Below are positions 1 to 9,996 of a DNA stretch of 37,500 bases, in pieces. The position numbers were made by a program, and so were the translations under genes. This DNA comes from Ministeria vibrans ATCC 50519 (Eukaryota > Opisthokonta > Filasterea). The notes below the pieces were generated by a model. It had not been told where the DNA came from, did not search any database, and saw only the letters and a list, made by a program, of their open reading frames with translations. Each line of letters opens with the position of its first letter. Positions within the stretch are counted from its first letter, which is position 1. Location of the stretch: NCBI GenBank assembly GCA_943704425.1, contig CALSCP010001832.1:1-37500 (forward strand). Direction: 5' to 3'.

Positions 1-442
1 TCAGTCACCAAAAAAAAAAAAAACGCAAAACACAAAGTGTCGAATATGAAATGGGGTGTTTCCAGTCGCACAGCACCATAAAGAAGGCATAGAGCAGCGT
101 GGGGGCAAGATAAGTGCATCATTCGACGTGGAAAGGCGCAGAGAGAAGTCGGCATGGACTTGCAAAAGAAACGTTTCACGTCGCTTGCGACGCGCTCAGG
201 GCAAAAACGCGACAACCGACGCCGGGGAGGCCTTGAACAGGGGGTGATCATGGGACGGGGATGAAGAGGCGATGGTAAAAGAGGGCGAAATGGCGATATT
301 TTGGGTCGAGAGGACTGATCAAATAAAGCGCATGGAGTAAAAAACACATCCAGCGAGAAAACAAGCTGGTTTGCAGGGCGCAGAAGGGGGAAGCGAGGGC
401 GGAGGGGGCTCGACGCAGCCAGCCAGACACACGCGCGCGTAC
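1..442 (-). other. First intron of eIF2-alpha (incomplete)
   Basis: Everything left of the exon-1 donor at 441-442 lacks the next conserved block of eIF2-alpha (GMILLSEL then the SRRRIRS region), so it is read as intron of at least 442 nt. It contains a poly-A run near 11-23 and no other supported gene. The small ORF on the plus strand here has no recognisable protein features. Confidence 0.6.
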
Positions 443-571
443 CTCTGTGTTGTTGTACTCGAGGAGTGACACATACGCACCCATCTCAGCGACTTTGTTG
501 ACGTTGACCATGACAGCCTGCTCTACGTCGGGGAATTGTGCTTCGTAGAAGCGACATGATTGACTCGGCAT
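443..571 (-). CDS. EIF2S1: eIF2 alpha subunit, first coding exon (partial gene)
   Basis: This exon encodes the first 43 residues of translation initiation factor 2 alpha, which with beta and gamma delivers Met-tRNAi to the ribosome. The start [10 protein letters not shown], then [20 protein letters not shown] and NNTE, matches the conserved N-terminal S1/OB fold of eIF2-alpha almost residue for residue (human has SCRFYQ...MVNV...[16 protein letters not shown]). The exon ends in GAG followed by the donor GTACGC (complement of 441-442), phase 0. The rest of the protein, including the regulatory phosphoserine equivalent to Ser51, is not found between 1 and 440 and must lie left of the window. 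The ATG is at 571, inside an AT-rich spacer shared with the kinase gene. Identification is firm; only about 14% of the protein is visible. Confidence 0.93.
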
Positions 572-728
572 TGTGATATGAGAAATTGAATAATTTTAAT
601 AATTTTATTTTTTGCGATTATTTTATTAATTTTTTTGTCGTTTCAATAATTCAATCAAAAAGTTTGTTTGTTATTATTTTTTTTTTAATTTGCCTTTGAA
701 AAGAATATTTTTGCTCTCATTCGATAAA
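572..728. promoter_or_regulatory. Divergent promoter spacer, eIF2-alpha / ARM kinase
   Basis: The spacer is 157 bp between the two start codons, made mainly of A/T with T-runs (around 601-690). It must hold the 5' leaders and core promoters of both genes. No TATA box can be singled out in such AT-rich sequence. The AT-rich composition contrasts sharply with the GC-rich coding sequence on both sides. Confidence 0.5.
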
Positions 729-3171
729 ATGGCGGACTCTGCTTTCGCCATCATTGCTCGAGTCGCCATAGAGATCCACGCGGCGGTGGAGACGGCGAAA
801 GCGAACGCTGCACAGTGTCGGGATCTGGCCAGGCGCGTCGATGCGATTGTGGGTGCCGTTGAGACGCGTCAACGAGTGGCTCCGTGCGACGGCGCGCTGC
901 TGCAGCGGCTCCTCAGCACGATCAGCAGTGCACTGGATCTGATCACTCGCCATGGGAAGAAGCACGTGCTGCATCGTGTCGTGCGTGGCGGTGCTTTTGC
1001 GAGTTCGTTTGCTCGCCTGGACGCTGAGCTGTCTGCCGCTATTAATGATCTCCACCTGGAGTCGGCAAACATCGCCATGGCGCAGCGAAGCGCCCAAGAG
1101 GAAGACTTGCGTGCTATCAAGGATATGCTGCGGCGGGAGCGGCCCTCGGTGGACGTGAGTGCGGTGACGGCGGCGGAACGTTGGGAGATTCCGTGGCGCG
1201 ATGTTGTGGTGCACAAAGACGACGATGACGAGGAGATTGAGCTGGGGCGCGGCTCGTTTGGCGTGGTGTACGAAGGATCGCTTGATGACCTACCTGTGGC
1301 CGTGAAGGAAATTTCACTGGGCGCAGGCGAGTCGGCAGAGAGCGTCCAGCGCGAAGTGGAGCTGATTGGACCGCTCTCCCACAAGGGCATCATTGGCGTG
1401 TTGGGCTATGCGATGAAGACGAACAAGTCGGGTGGGACGCGTTTGCGTCTAGTGATGGAGCGACTGGAGGGCGGCGGACTGGACGGGCGCATTCACAGCA
1501 AGGGAGCGAGCACCATGGACGAGCGCACTCGTCGCGTCATCCTGCGCGGCATTGTCGACGCGCTAGTGTACCTGCATGCCAACCAGCGCAATCCCATCAT
1601 CCATCGCGACCTAAAGCCAAGCAACATCATGTTCCGTTCGCCTGCCAGCCACGAGCCGGTCATTGTTGATTTTGGCCTGGCACGCGCAAAAGAGGGCAGC
1701 AAGTACCGCACAAGCGACGGCGGCGGCGGAGGAGCAGGCACAACACGCTACATGGCGCCCGAGATGGTCGTGGGCTCGTCGGCCGTGTACTCACGCGCTA
1801 GCGACATGTACGCACTAGGTGTGCTTCTGTGCGAGCTTTTCAGTGGCCAGCGCCCCTTTGCGGGTACCTCTGATCTCCAGCTCATCAGTGCCGTCTCGCG
1901 TGGCTCTCCTCCCGTCGACCTTGAGCTTCTCCCGTTTGACCTGCGCGAGCTCGCTCGTGCCTGTCTCAGCTCGACTCCCACTGCACGACCCTCGTGTGAA
2001 GTGGTTGCCATTCAACTCATGAGTCAGTCGATCAAAATTTTTTTAAGAATAATAATTATTATTATTATTATAGTTCAATCTTGTTTATTAATTTTTTATT
2101 TTTAATAATAATTATTATTATTTATTTTTTAGTGAGTGACAAGTCTTTGACATTGACACGACGACCGCCCGCGCCTCTTCCTCCCGCTGAATCGCCCTTG
2201 GTTGCTCGTTTGAATGCCTTGACAGTGACTGAGGCAGTGGCTGTGCGCGTGAGCGAGTCGGAAATACGCTCGCTCGTTGCGCTGCTGACGAAAGGAAGTG
2301 AGCGTGAGCAGAGTGGCGCTGCGAGTGCGCTGGGACAAGCGACGGCAAATGCATCGAATCGAGACGTCGTGGTGCGGTTGGGTGCCATTGATGGGCTTGT
2401 GCGAGTGCTGAGGAGAGGGGACAGTCTCTCGTCCATGGCTGCGCTGCGCAACCTGTCGCTGGTGAGTGCGTGCCATCACGATTTACTGCGTGCGGGTGTG
2501 ATGGAGCCCTATATTGAGCTGATTCGCAGCGGAAGCGACGCGACCCAGGTCGACACGGCGATTGCACTGCGGAATCTGACGCTTACATTGCAAGTGCGCG
2601 AGGCGGCACTGGCACTGGGCGCAGTGGAGCCCTTGGTGGAGATGATCCGCACAGGGTCAGACCGTGGCAAACGACACGCAGCTGCGACACTGGGCAACAT
2701 GGCCAAGGACAGCGACGTATGCCGTCGCCGCATTGCTGAGGCCGGTGGTATTGCGCCTCTTGTGGCGCTCTTGCAGTCACCGGTTGTCACTGCGCGCGAA
2801 ATTGCCTCGGTGGGTATCAACAATGTTTCGCTGCTCCCAGAGACGTGTGCTGAAATTGTTGGGGCGGGTGCGATTGCGCCACTCACCGCACTGGTCCAGT
2901 CGGGATCCGATGCCACACGAGTAAGCAGTCTGGGTGCTCTCCTTGCGCTCGTGACGACTCCCGCCGCACGTGCATGTCTACTGCACGCCCATGGTATCGC
3001 CACACTCGTCACGGCCCTCGAGAACCCATCCACCTCGTTGCGTGCCAAGCAACACGCCTCATCGCTTCTTTCTGAGTTGTACCGCCTGCCCGAAGGAAAG
3101 AATCAGATTGCGGCAAATCCCGCTGCATTGGCGTTCCTCAAAGCGTCGCCGCAATGGAACATCAATAAAAT

Positions 3172-3175
<4 letters not shown>
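729..3175 (+). CDS. TKL-like protein kinase with C-terminal ARM repeats
   Basis: Exons 729-2022 and 2133-3175; the 110-nt intron (GTCAGT...TTTTAG) interrupts a Met codon and keeps frame, giving about 778 aa. Residues 1-150 are helical (MADSAFAIIARVAIEIHAAV) and look like the helical N-terminal domain seen in MLKL-type and many plant/protist kinases; that resemblance is weak. Residues 165-430 are a complete kinase: glycine loop GRGSFGVVYEG near 172, VAVK Lys193, HRDLKPSN at 292, DFG at 314, APE at 343. The DLKPSN and FGVVYEG style fits the tyrosine-kinase-like group of Ser/Thr kinases. Residues about 460-770 form six or seven armadillo repeats (for example GAIAPLTALVQSGSDATR), expected to make a protein-binding solenoid. 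The first ATG after the T-run is used; an upstream in-frame TTG is not. All catalytic residues are present, so activity is expected. The substrate is unknown. Confidence 0.88.
2023..2132 (+). other. Intron of the ARM-kinase gene, ATT-repeat rich
   Basis: Donor GTCAGT at 2023 and acceptor TTTTTTAG ending at 2132. The interior is almost only A and T with (ATT)n/(AAT)n stretches. It separates the kinase domain from the ARM domain almost exactly at the domain border. Confidence 0.8.
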
Positions 3176-3225
<50 letters not shown>

Positions 3226-3362
3226 GTAATAATTTTATAATAATAATAATATTAATAATAATAATTATTTATTATTATTATTATTTTATTAATGGTATTA
3301 TTATTAATAATAATACAGTTCTATAATCTATTATTTATATTATTATTTTATTAATTATTACG
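3172..3362. repeat. (TAA)n / (ATT)n simple repeat downstream of the ARM kinase
   Basis: A trinucleotide AAT/TAA tract of about 50 nt begins right at the stop codon, followed by imperfect TAA/TTA repeats to about 3360. An AATAAA at 3164-3169 lies just before the stop. The tract fills the convergent spacer between the kinase stop (3175) and the stop of the GAF-HisKA-REC gene (3473), so it probably forms the 3' UTR and end signals for both. Confidence 0.85.
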
Positions 3363-3472
3363 ATGATGATGTAGGGTAGTGTACTTTACAGAATGGTCGC
3401 TAAAACAGTAATACAGAGAAAGGCAATACAAATTCCATGTTCGGGAGGGATGGGCGGGTTCTTCTTATTCAC

Positions 3473-4333
3473 TTAGCCCGTGGCGGACAGCCCCTCGACG
3501 GGCAAGCCCATCTCCGAGTCGGGCACACTACTGTCGACGCTGCAGCGGTTGAGCGGCATGTCGCTCGAGTCGCTCATAACTTGATCGTGAAGCGGGCGAG
3601 CGCCGTCGAGTGCGTCTACAGTGGCACTCACAATGTCCGCCACCGACGCCGGTTTGGCCAGGTAGTTTAAAAATCCGGCGTGGTAGCAGCGCGAACGCAC
3701 GCCAAAGGTACTGTCGGCAGTCAGAGCAACAAGTGGTGGGCATACACGACCCTCTTGTGCCTCACTCCACTTGACAATGTTCTCGGCCGCCTCGATACCA
3801 CACATGACAGGCATTTGCAAGTCAAGGAACACCATGTCAAAGGGCGCACCTGCTTCGCCCGCCGCCGCAACGCACTCGACGGCCTCCGCCCCATTGACTG
3901 CCTCTACCAATGTTACCACACCAGCTCCGCCCGCAATCTTCTCAATCATCTTGCGCAACAGCAACAAATTCATCGCAATGTCGTCGACAATCAATATTCG
4001 CTTGCCCGCCAGGCGTCGCTGCAACTCCTTCTCTAGCAACACCTCTGCCTTGTCCCGCTTCACCTTCTTCACCTTAGACTTCATCGTCTTCTTCTTCTGC
4101 GCCCGTAGCGCCATCTCCGCCTCCAAAAGGGTCGCCTCCGCGTTCGTCGCCTGTTCCAACTCGCTCTTGCCTAGTGTCAACACCTTCTTGTCCGTCTGGT
4201 CTTCCGCCGGGTTGAACAGTGTGTTTACAACTCCCTGAAACAAAAACAAGAAGACGAGTCAGTACAATTTTCATTCGCACACATTATCTCAAACTGCCAC
4301 TCCAAATAAACCCCAGAGCTAACAACAAAACAC

Positions 4334-4367
<34 letters not shown>

Positions 4368-5929
4368 GGCACTTACTTTGAGACCGAGGAGAGAGGCATC
4401 AATGGCCTGAAGCAACTGAGTTTGTTCTTTGGTCAGGTTCGAGCGATCAAGCAGCTCCAAGTGCCCCGAAATGTTGTGAATGGGAGTGCGGATTTGATGT
4501 GAAACGCGCTGCATAATCTTGCGCGAGCGCACCGACTTTTCAGTACAGGCAATGGACGGGACGCCCTCACGACGACGCAAATCAAGTTCGCGCATGACCA
4601 TGTCGCCAACTGAGACAAGCAGACGGTGCTCGTGGGGTTTGAGTACTCGTGGGGACTTGCTGATGGCGCACAGCGAGCCCAGGCGGCACATGTTCTCACC
4701 CACCTACGAAACGACATCTTTGAGTAACAAAATTGAGCACACAAACAAACCATGTCATACCAGAGGAACACCTGCATAGAAGCGAATGTGCGGTTCGCCA
4801 AGCACAAGGTTACTGCCAGCAAAGCGACGGTCTTTCAGTGCGTTTTCCACAACAAACACCTCAGGTTCAGACTGGACCGGCTGTAGAGTAACAATAATAA
4901 GAAGAAAATATGTCAAAGAAAGGATGAGAAAAATAGACAACGCAAAGCGGAGGGTGTCTCTTGGGTCTTGGAGAAGGGTGTTGGCCTGTTGGGGCGGGTG
5001 TGGGAAGGGGCTAGCAGAGAGCCAGAAAGAAAGGCGACTTGTTTGACGTCATAAAATCATTGAGAGGGTACGCGCGAGCGTGTGTGCGCTGCACACGCAA
5101 GAGATGGCGTGCACCAGGCGGTTGGTGTACATGGTGAGGGGATGGGAGCGCTGCGACTGGGAATTGAGGAGCAAACGTGGAGGTGTGTGCGAGTCTTGGG
5201 ACAAGGATCTATTTGAAGTCGTAGACAGCACGCTCGATGGCGCTGGGCACGCGTGTCGCATGCTCAATGCAATTTACTCGCATGGGAGACAGAGCAGGAG
5301 CAAAGAAGCGTCCGAACGCGTTATCGACCAAAAAAAGACCGACGCAAAAAAAAAAAAAAAAGAAAAAGAAAAAGAGAAAGAGAGTCGATTGGTGGCGATG
5401 ACGAGTGGCAAGGGGGGAGGCAGGAAGAAGTTCAAGAAACAGCCAGTGACGGGAAGCGGGCGGGTGTGTGCGAAACAGGTGAAAATTCGCGATCTAAGAT
5501 CTTACTGGTAAAATGCCCCAGGCGCAAAAACTGAGGTCGCGCGTTGTTTCGGGCACGTCCAAGCCCACAGCAGACTTGAACCATTGGCGGTGGGTGTCCT
5601 GAAGGGGAGCGAGGGATGAGTCATGGGTCGAAAACGGAAGGGTCGGCGATGGGAAGTTTGCGGCTTACGACAAGTGATATAAGAGCGATTTCAGTGCCAA
5701 GCGAGTTTGCGATCATCTCTGTGAACGACTGAAACACCGGGTCCGTTCGAATGCTGTCGAGGATCTCGTACTGGCGAAGCGTTTCAATGCGGATCGCCTC
5801 ATCGTCCGGCAGTGGCGCAGCGATGTGACTGCCGAGGGGCATTTGCAACTCATGGTCGACGGCCCACGGAATGCCGTTTTCGTCATGAGACGTAATCGAA
5901 GTTACAGATGATTTCTTAGAGTCGCTCAT
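3473..5929 (-). CDS. GAF-HisKA-receiver protein, hybrid-kinase-like but without an ATPase domain
   Basis: Five exons, all phase 0: 5929-5669, 5598-5506, 4880-4761, 4703-4377, 4234-3473; 520 aa. Residues about 50-205 are a GAF sensor domain (QWFKSAVGLDVPET, FCAWGILP, LVLGEPHIRFYAGVPL, LGSLCAIS). Residues 215-270 are a HisKA dimerisation/phosphotransfer helix with H227 in SHQIRTPIHNI. Residues 344-475 are a receiver domain with the acidic pair D351/D352, acceptor D405 (FLDLQMPVM), T439 and K461, all intact. Between them (268-340) there is only a Lys/Glu-rich helical linker (MKSKVKKVKRDK). The HATPase_c domain (N, G1, F and G2 boxes) is missing, and the 142-nt intron there is mostly poly-T. The protein cannot be a standard autophosphorylating kinase. 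It may take phosphate from a partner, act as a dimeric receiver, or bind another kinase's ATPase. Confidence 0.88.
4235..4376 (-). other. Intron with long poly-T tract next to its donor
   Basis: Read on the minus strand, the donor GTAAGTGCCG is followed at once by a run of roughly 30 T (plus-strand A-run about 4335-4366). The acceptor is TTTGTTTCAG. U-rich sequence just after a donor is a known type of intronic splicing aid in other eukaryotes. The intron sits where a HATPase_c domain would be expected, and no coding sequence for one is present. Confidence 0.7.
4881..5505 (-). other. Long intron (625 nt) inside the GAF domain
   Basis: Donor GTAAGA (complement at 5504-5505) and acceptor CTCTACAG. 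The flanking exons join as FCAWGILP to PVQSEPEVFVVENAL, which is continuous GAF sequence, so no exon is missing. Open frames on both strands here show no domain and include an A-rich low-complexity stretch near 5330-5390. I see no gene in it. Confidence 0.7.
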
Positions 5930-6299
5930 AGCGGAGAGGGGAGTGGGGAGGGGGTGGAAGAAAAAAGTATGACGATAAAATAAGACATAAGTTGATCTGA
6001 ACTTGGAGCAACAAGTCGGAGATTTTGTGCAAAAAGTCCGATCTCATATTGAGAGCGTCGACGTCATTTTTGCTCTACTGTCCTCCGGCCACAAGTAGCG
6101 TTGCGCCCTTGTATTGGCTAGCATGATGCATATTGTATAAGCTATAATGCAGCATTGAGGTGTTCTAATCGTGCTTTCCAGCGTGTTTCTAGTGCTCTGA
6201 AATAGTTTTTTTTTTGACATTGAGTTTCAGTTTCCTTGGAATTCAAATTCGAAAAGAAATAAGAATCGAGACTCGAGAGAACTTTTATTTATTTATCAA
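5930..6299. promoter_or_regulatory. Divergent promoter spacer between GAF-HisKA-REC and coiled-coil genes
   Basis: About 370 bp between the two start codons. It holds both upstream regions: a purine-rich leader close to 5930-5960, an ATTGGCT sequence near 6114, and a T-run near 6208. No RNA gene or further exon is supported. Confidence 0.45.
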
Positions 6300-8137
6300 A
6301 TGACCTCGACTACATCGTCCGGTATGCTACTAACGCCTTACAAACATTCCACGTCATATTTTCGACTCTATCAATCACTCAAACTCAAAATTCAAAACTT
6401 CCTACAACTTTTTCAGGACGCCTCTCGCTGCTCGCCACCACTATGGCGAGCAAAGAGGGACACCCATACCGAAGGAGCAGTGCAGCACCGTCCACAACAA
6501 CAACATCGTCGTCGTCGTCGCGAGCCAAGGCGCATTATCGCAAACCCCGCCCGGAGTTCGTCACGGAGTTTGCCCCGTCCCGCGCCACAAAGGACCCCGT
6601 GCGACGAGCCACCATTGCTGCCGATCAGTCCACGCGCCGTCCTCACGATTCCACGGGCGCAGCCGAATTCAACGAGTTGAAGCGCGATCCGGCCCGTCTC
6701 TACGCAGAGGTGTTGGAGCTTCGCCGGGCAACGCGACAAATAGAATCGGAGCGGGACGCTGCACTCGTCCAGGCGCGTCGCTACGAGAAGGAGAAGGCGC
6801 TTCTGGAGCGCAAGACAAATGCGTACCATGGGCACGCCGCACAGACGCATCAGCAGCAGCCACAGTCTGGCGATGTCAAAGCACTGCAGAAGGAACTTGC
6901 GCAACGCACGAAAGCCCTGACACAACTACAAGCGCAGACAACCACAGCGGCAATGGAGGAGCTTAAGGCTGAGCGAGATGTATTGCGGCAACAATTGAAG
7001 ACGAAGAAAGCGAGGGAGGAGGAAGTGGGCGAAGAATCGTCGCTTGTGCGCTCTCTTCGTGCCACCATCCGCGATCTCAACGACGCAGCGCGACAGCTTA
7101 AGGAGAAGCTAGACGAAAGCGAGGCAAGCAACTATGCGCTACAGCAAGAGCGCTACGCCCTACAGCACGGGACGCAGAAGAAGGACAAAAATGGTCCTCA
7201 AGGGGGCATACCACGTCATTCACAAAGTCAACGCCACACAACACAGCAACAGCAACAGCAACAACACGACACTCAACTCGCCATTGCCTCACCACTTGTG
7301 ACACTCTTTTCAGTCTCACCCGAGCGACTCGACGAAATGTCTGCGGCTGAGTTGCGCGAGCACATCACTCAACTTCAACAATTTTGCGTTCGCGACTCAC
7401 TCGCCAATTCACAGAGTCTGCGCGATTTCCGGGACGAACAGCTCTTTCGGAAGATTGAGGATTTCATGGAGACACAGGAGCGCATGAGTGAGCGCATTCG
7501 GGAGTTGCAAGCGCGCGAATTGAGTGTGGTGTGCGAACGAGACGCACTCGCGAGGCAATTGGAACGCGTTTCGGACGGAGGTAGCACACAAGTGGACACG
7601 AAGAGGAGCAAGGTGATTGAGGGACAAAGGGGAGAATGGACTGATTCTGAAGAAGAGAAAGTAGTCGAAGAAGAAGAGAGAAGAGTGATTGCGAAGAAGA
7701 AGAAGAAAAGGGTGCTAGAGGAGAATGTGAGTGAGGAAAGAACGCTGAAACGACCGCCAATCTTTTTGAATGGGAAGAGGCCGGTCAAAGAGAAGAAGAA
7801 GAAGAAGAAGGAGGAGGTGGAGAAAGAGAGGGAGACAGAAGAAGAGGAAGTAGAGGAAGAAGAGAGGGAGGAAGAGAGAGTTGAGAGTGACGATTCGTTT
7901 GTGGTTGGATCAAAGAAAAAACGAGCGATTGTTGAGAGTGAGAGTGAAGAAGAGCGAGAAAGAGAGACAAGAGAGAGTGAAGAAGAACGAGAGAGAGAAC
8001 GAGAAAGAGAGATACGACACGAGAGGAAAGAAAGGAGGAGAAAAGAAAGAGCGGAACGAGAAAGAGAGAAGCAGAAAGAAGAAGAAAGGGAGAAGAAGAA
8101 AGGTTCCTTTTTGGGAAATCTTTTAAAGAAAAAGTAA
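6300..8137 (+). CDS. Coiled-coil protein with a highly charged C-terminal helix
   Basis: Best model: a 22-nt first exon at 6300-6321 (MTSTTSS), a 95-nt intron (GTATGC...TTTTTCAG), then 6417-8137, about 580 aa. The join is in frame with the more obvious ATG at 6443 (MASKEGHPYRR), which is the alternative start (564 aa). The N-terminus is basic and low complexity. Heptad-rich coiled coils run through the blocks starting LYAEVLELRRATRQIESERD and LRATIRDLNDAARQLKEKLD, and a Gln run precedes a second coiled coil (ELREHITQLQQFCVRDSL). The last ~190 residues are almost only Glu, Lys and Arg with Ser (ESEEERERETRESEEERERE), like a single charged alpha helix, ending GSFLGNLLKKK. No enzyme domain is visible. 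A structural or cytoskeletal role is a guess. An AATAAA at 8180-8185 may be its poly-A signal. Confidence 0.8.
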
Positions 8138-8207
8138 AAGAAACTTACTAAGAATGAATGGGATGATTAGTAATTGCACAATAAAGTGGATTGTATTTTA
8201 AAAGGTG

Positions 8208-8223
8208 TCTCTCTCTCTCTCTC
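8208..8223. repeat. (CT)8 microsatellite in a convergent spacer
   Basis: A short run of TC dinucleotides lies in the 112-bp spacer between the stop of the coiled-coil gene (8137) and the stop of the A20/AN1 gene (8250). Confidence 0.85.
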
Positions 8224-8249
8224 ATAATATTCTCTCAACAACAGTTTTG

Positions 8250-9591
8250 TCAAAGTTTGTCTAGTTTCGCACCGACGACGGCTGGATTGAGCTGAGCGAG
8301 TTTGGCACGTTCGTGTTGCTTGTAGTCGAAGCCACAGTCGTGTTTGTCGGAGTAGCGATGGACACCACAGAAGAGACCACCGCAGCGACAGGTGAAGCCT
8401 GTGAGGCCGACACGCTTGCGGCAGCTGGCACAGCGCAGTTTGGGTTTGGAGGAGGGACTGCCGGTGGAGCTGGCGGGGGAGGTGGAGAGGCCGTCGTCAA
8501 GGGATCTGCCCAATGAGGAGAGCGATGAAGACGCTTGAGGTGGGAACAGCTCTGACGATGTCATGGTGGTGTCTTCTTGTTGCGTGCTCGTTGCTGTTCT
8601 GCTGGGTGACCGCCCAGGAATAGCCATGGGTGGGGTGCTAGCGTGCGTCTGTGGTGTGGGTGGTGTAGTGGTCATCGTCACGCCTGATACTAAACAGAAA
8701 CAAAACAAGTCACAATTGTGAGTAGGGAATAAGAAAATAAATATAGGGATTATTTCACAGCGCAAGTGCAAACAAATCTCCACACGCTGCCACGATGCTT
8801 CACATCAACCAGTGCAAACTCAACAAAAAAAAATAAGCACAGATATCACTGTAAGCGGTTTGGCTGTGGGCCCAACCACAGAAGACGCTTTTTTGACACT
8901 TTAGACAGGTGTGTTCCAATCATCACGATAGCCACTCACACTAAGTCTCATGTGAGAGTCTCACACCATCGCCCGCTCACATTGCGGCAATCTGCTCTTT
9001 TCGAGTGCGACCCAAAAAAAAAAGCTTTGTGGGCACATACACTTCAACAGAGACGCAGAAGACCCTTTCAACACCGCAAACTGAAGCATGGCAATGTGAC
9101 GATGCCCGCCACAAGTTCAGCAGGGCGCGACAGAGGCAGGATGGTGCGCGTTAAACGAATCGGCGTTTCACAAATCGGCCAGAACGGCAAAACTCGACGA
9201 CAGACACCCGCAGACAGGTCCACAGTGCTATAGACGATGCGGTGAAGGAGTCTTGCGGGAGAAGGGTGCGGAAGGGTACGCAGAAGACAAAGATGACGTG
9301 GGAAGTGATTTTTTTTTTTTTTTTTCAAACGATTCGACCGCTGACAACGTCTGGCGACAACGACGACGGTGTTCGCGACGCGGAGACGACTGGCGTACCT
9401 GAAGACATGTCGAGAGGCGAGAGGGCCGGCTTGGAGGGTGCTTGGGAAAGGCCAGTGGATGGAACTTCGGGATCCTTCTTTGACGCCTGAGACTTTTTAT
9501 AGCACAGGCTGCACATTTGGTCTGTCATGGGGTTGCCAAAGAAGCCACAGCCAGATACACAGAGTGTGGTTTGGACGTTTGATTCTTCCAT
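8250..9591 (-). CDS. A20/AN1 zinc-finger protein (stress-associated-protein type)
   Basis: Two exons: 9591-9399 and 8689-8250; 210 aa. Exon 1 encodes an A20 finger at residues about 9-36 ([12 protein letters not shown]...MCSLCYKK), whose cysteines are spaced as in ubiquitin-binding A20 fingers. Exon 2 ends with an AN1 finger at about 150-190 ([19 protein letters not shown] then [13 protein letters not shown]), with the full C/H zinc ligand set. A Ser/Pro/Thr-rich linker joins them. This A20-then-AN1 plan is that of ZFAND5/6 and plant SAP proteins, which bind ubiquitin and act in stress or proteasome responses. The start is the ATG just before ESNVQ; an upstream in-frame start would add residues unlike the family. 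The acceptor has two in-frame AGs 6 nt apart (exon start 8689 or 8683), so two isoforms differing by two residues are possible. Confidence 0.9.
8690..9398 (-). other. 709-nt intron between the A20 and AN1 exons
   Basis: Donor GTACGC, acceptor TTCTGTTTAG. The interior has a T-run near the donor (about 9308-9326 on the plus strand) and is otherwise mixed in composition. Open frames inside it show no domain. The two fingers lie on either side of the intron. Confidence 0.7.
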
Positions 9592-9996
9592 CTTAAAAAT
9601 GCCAAAATGTCGAACAAAAAAATGAGTTATGAGTTGACTCACAGGACACAGAAGAGTCGAGTGAGTTGAGTTGTGGACTTGTGAGTCGTTTGTGATCTGT
9701 TGGTTTGTCGAAGTCTGTTACGAGGTATGACTATGCACCAAGTCTTCTGACTCTTCTATGAGTTGTCACCTTCATAGACCGTAATTATTATGGTTGTTTC
9801 ACTTCATTCGTCCTAATTCCATCTTAGACAATAATAAAGCTGTTCGTGCACAGTCCTTCTCCCCATCCCGCGCACTGGTCCAGTTGGCCCAGTGCAACTG
9901 TAGTGGCTGTACACGGAGCTTACAGAGGATAGTTTACATTTTGACTTTTAAAACTGTGAAACAAGTATCAATTTATGTAACATACATATTCTACAA
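9592..9996. other. Spacer between A20/AN1 5' end and VPS54 3' end
   Basis: 405 bp carrying the upstream region of the A20/AN1 gene (right of 9591) and the 3' UTR of VPS54 (left of 9997). Direct repeats of a GAGTTG/GTGAGT type occur near 9620-9690. No gene or RNA is supported. Confidence 0.45.

Noticed and set aside
690-728. Upstream start of the ARM kinase at TTG 690
   Set aside because: Non-ATG start in a T-rich leader; ATG 729 is the first ATG and begins the conserved-looking helical domain.
5080-5534. Open frames inside the long GAF-domain intron
   Set aside because: Low-complexity Lys/Glu runs from an A-rich stretch; the flanking exons join cleanly without them.
8766-9233. 155-codon plus-strand open frame within the A20/AN1 intron
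   Set aside because: No recognisable motif, basic low-complexity composition, and no splice or promoter support.
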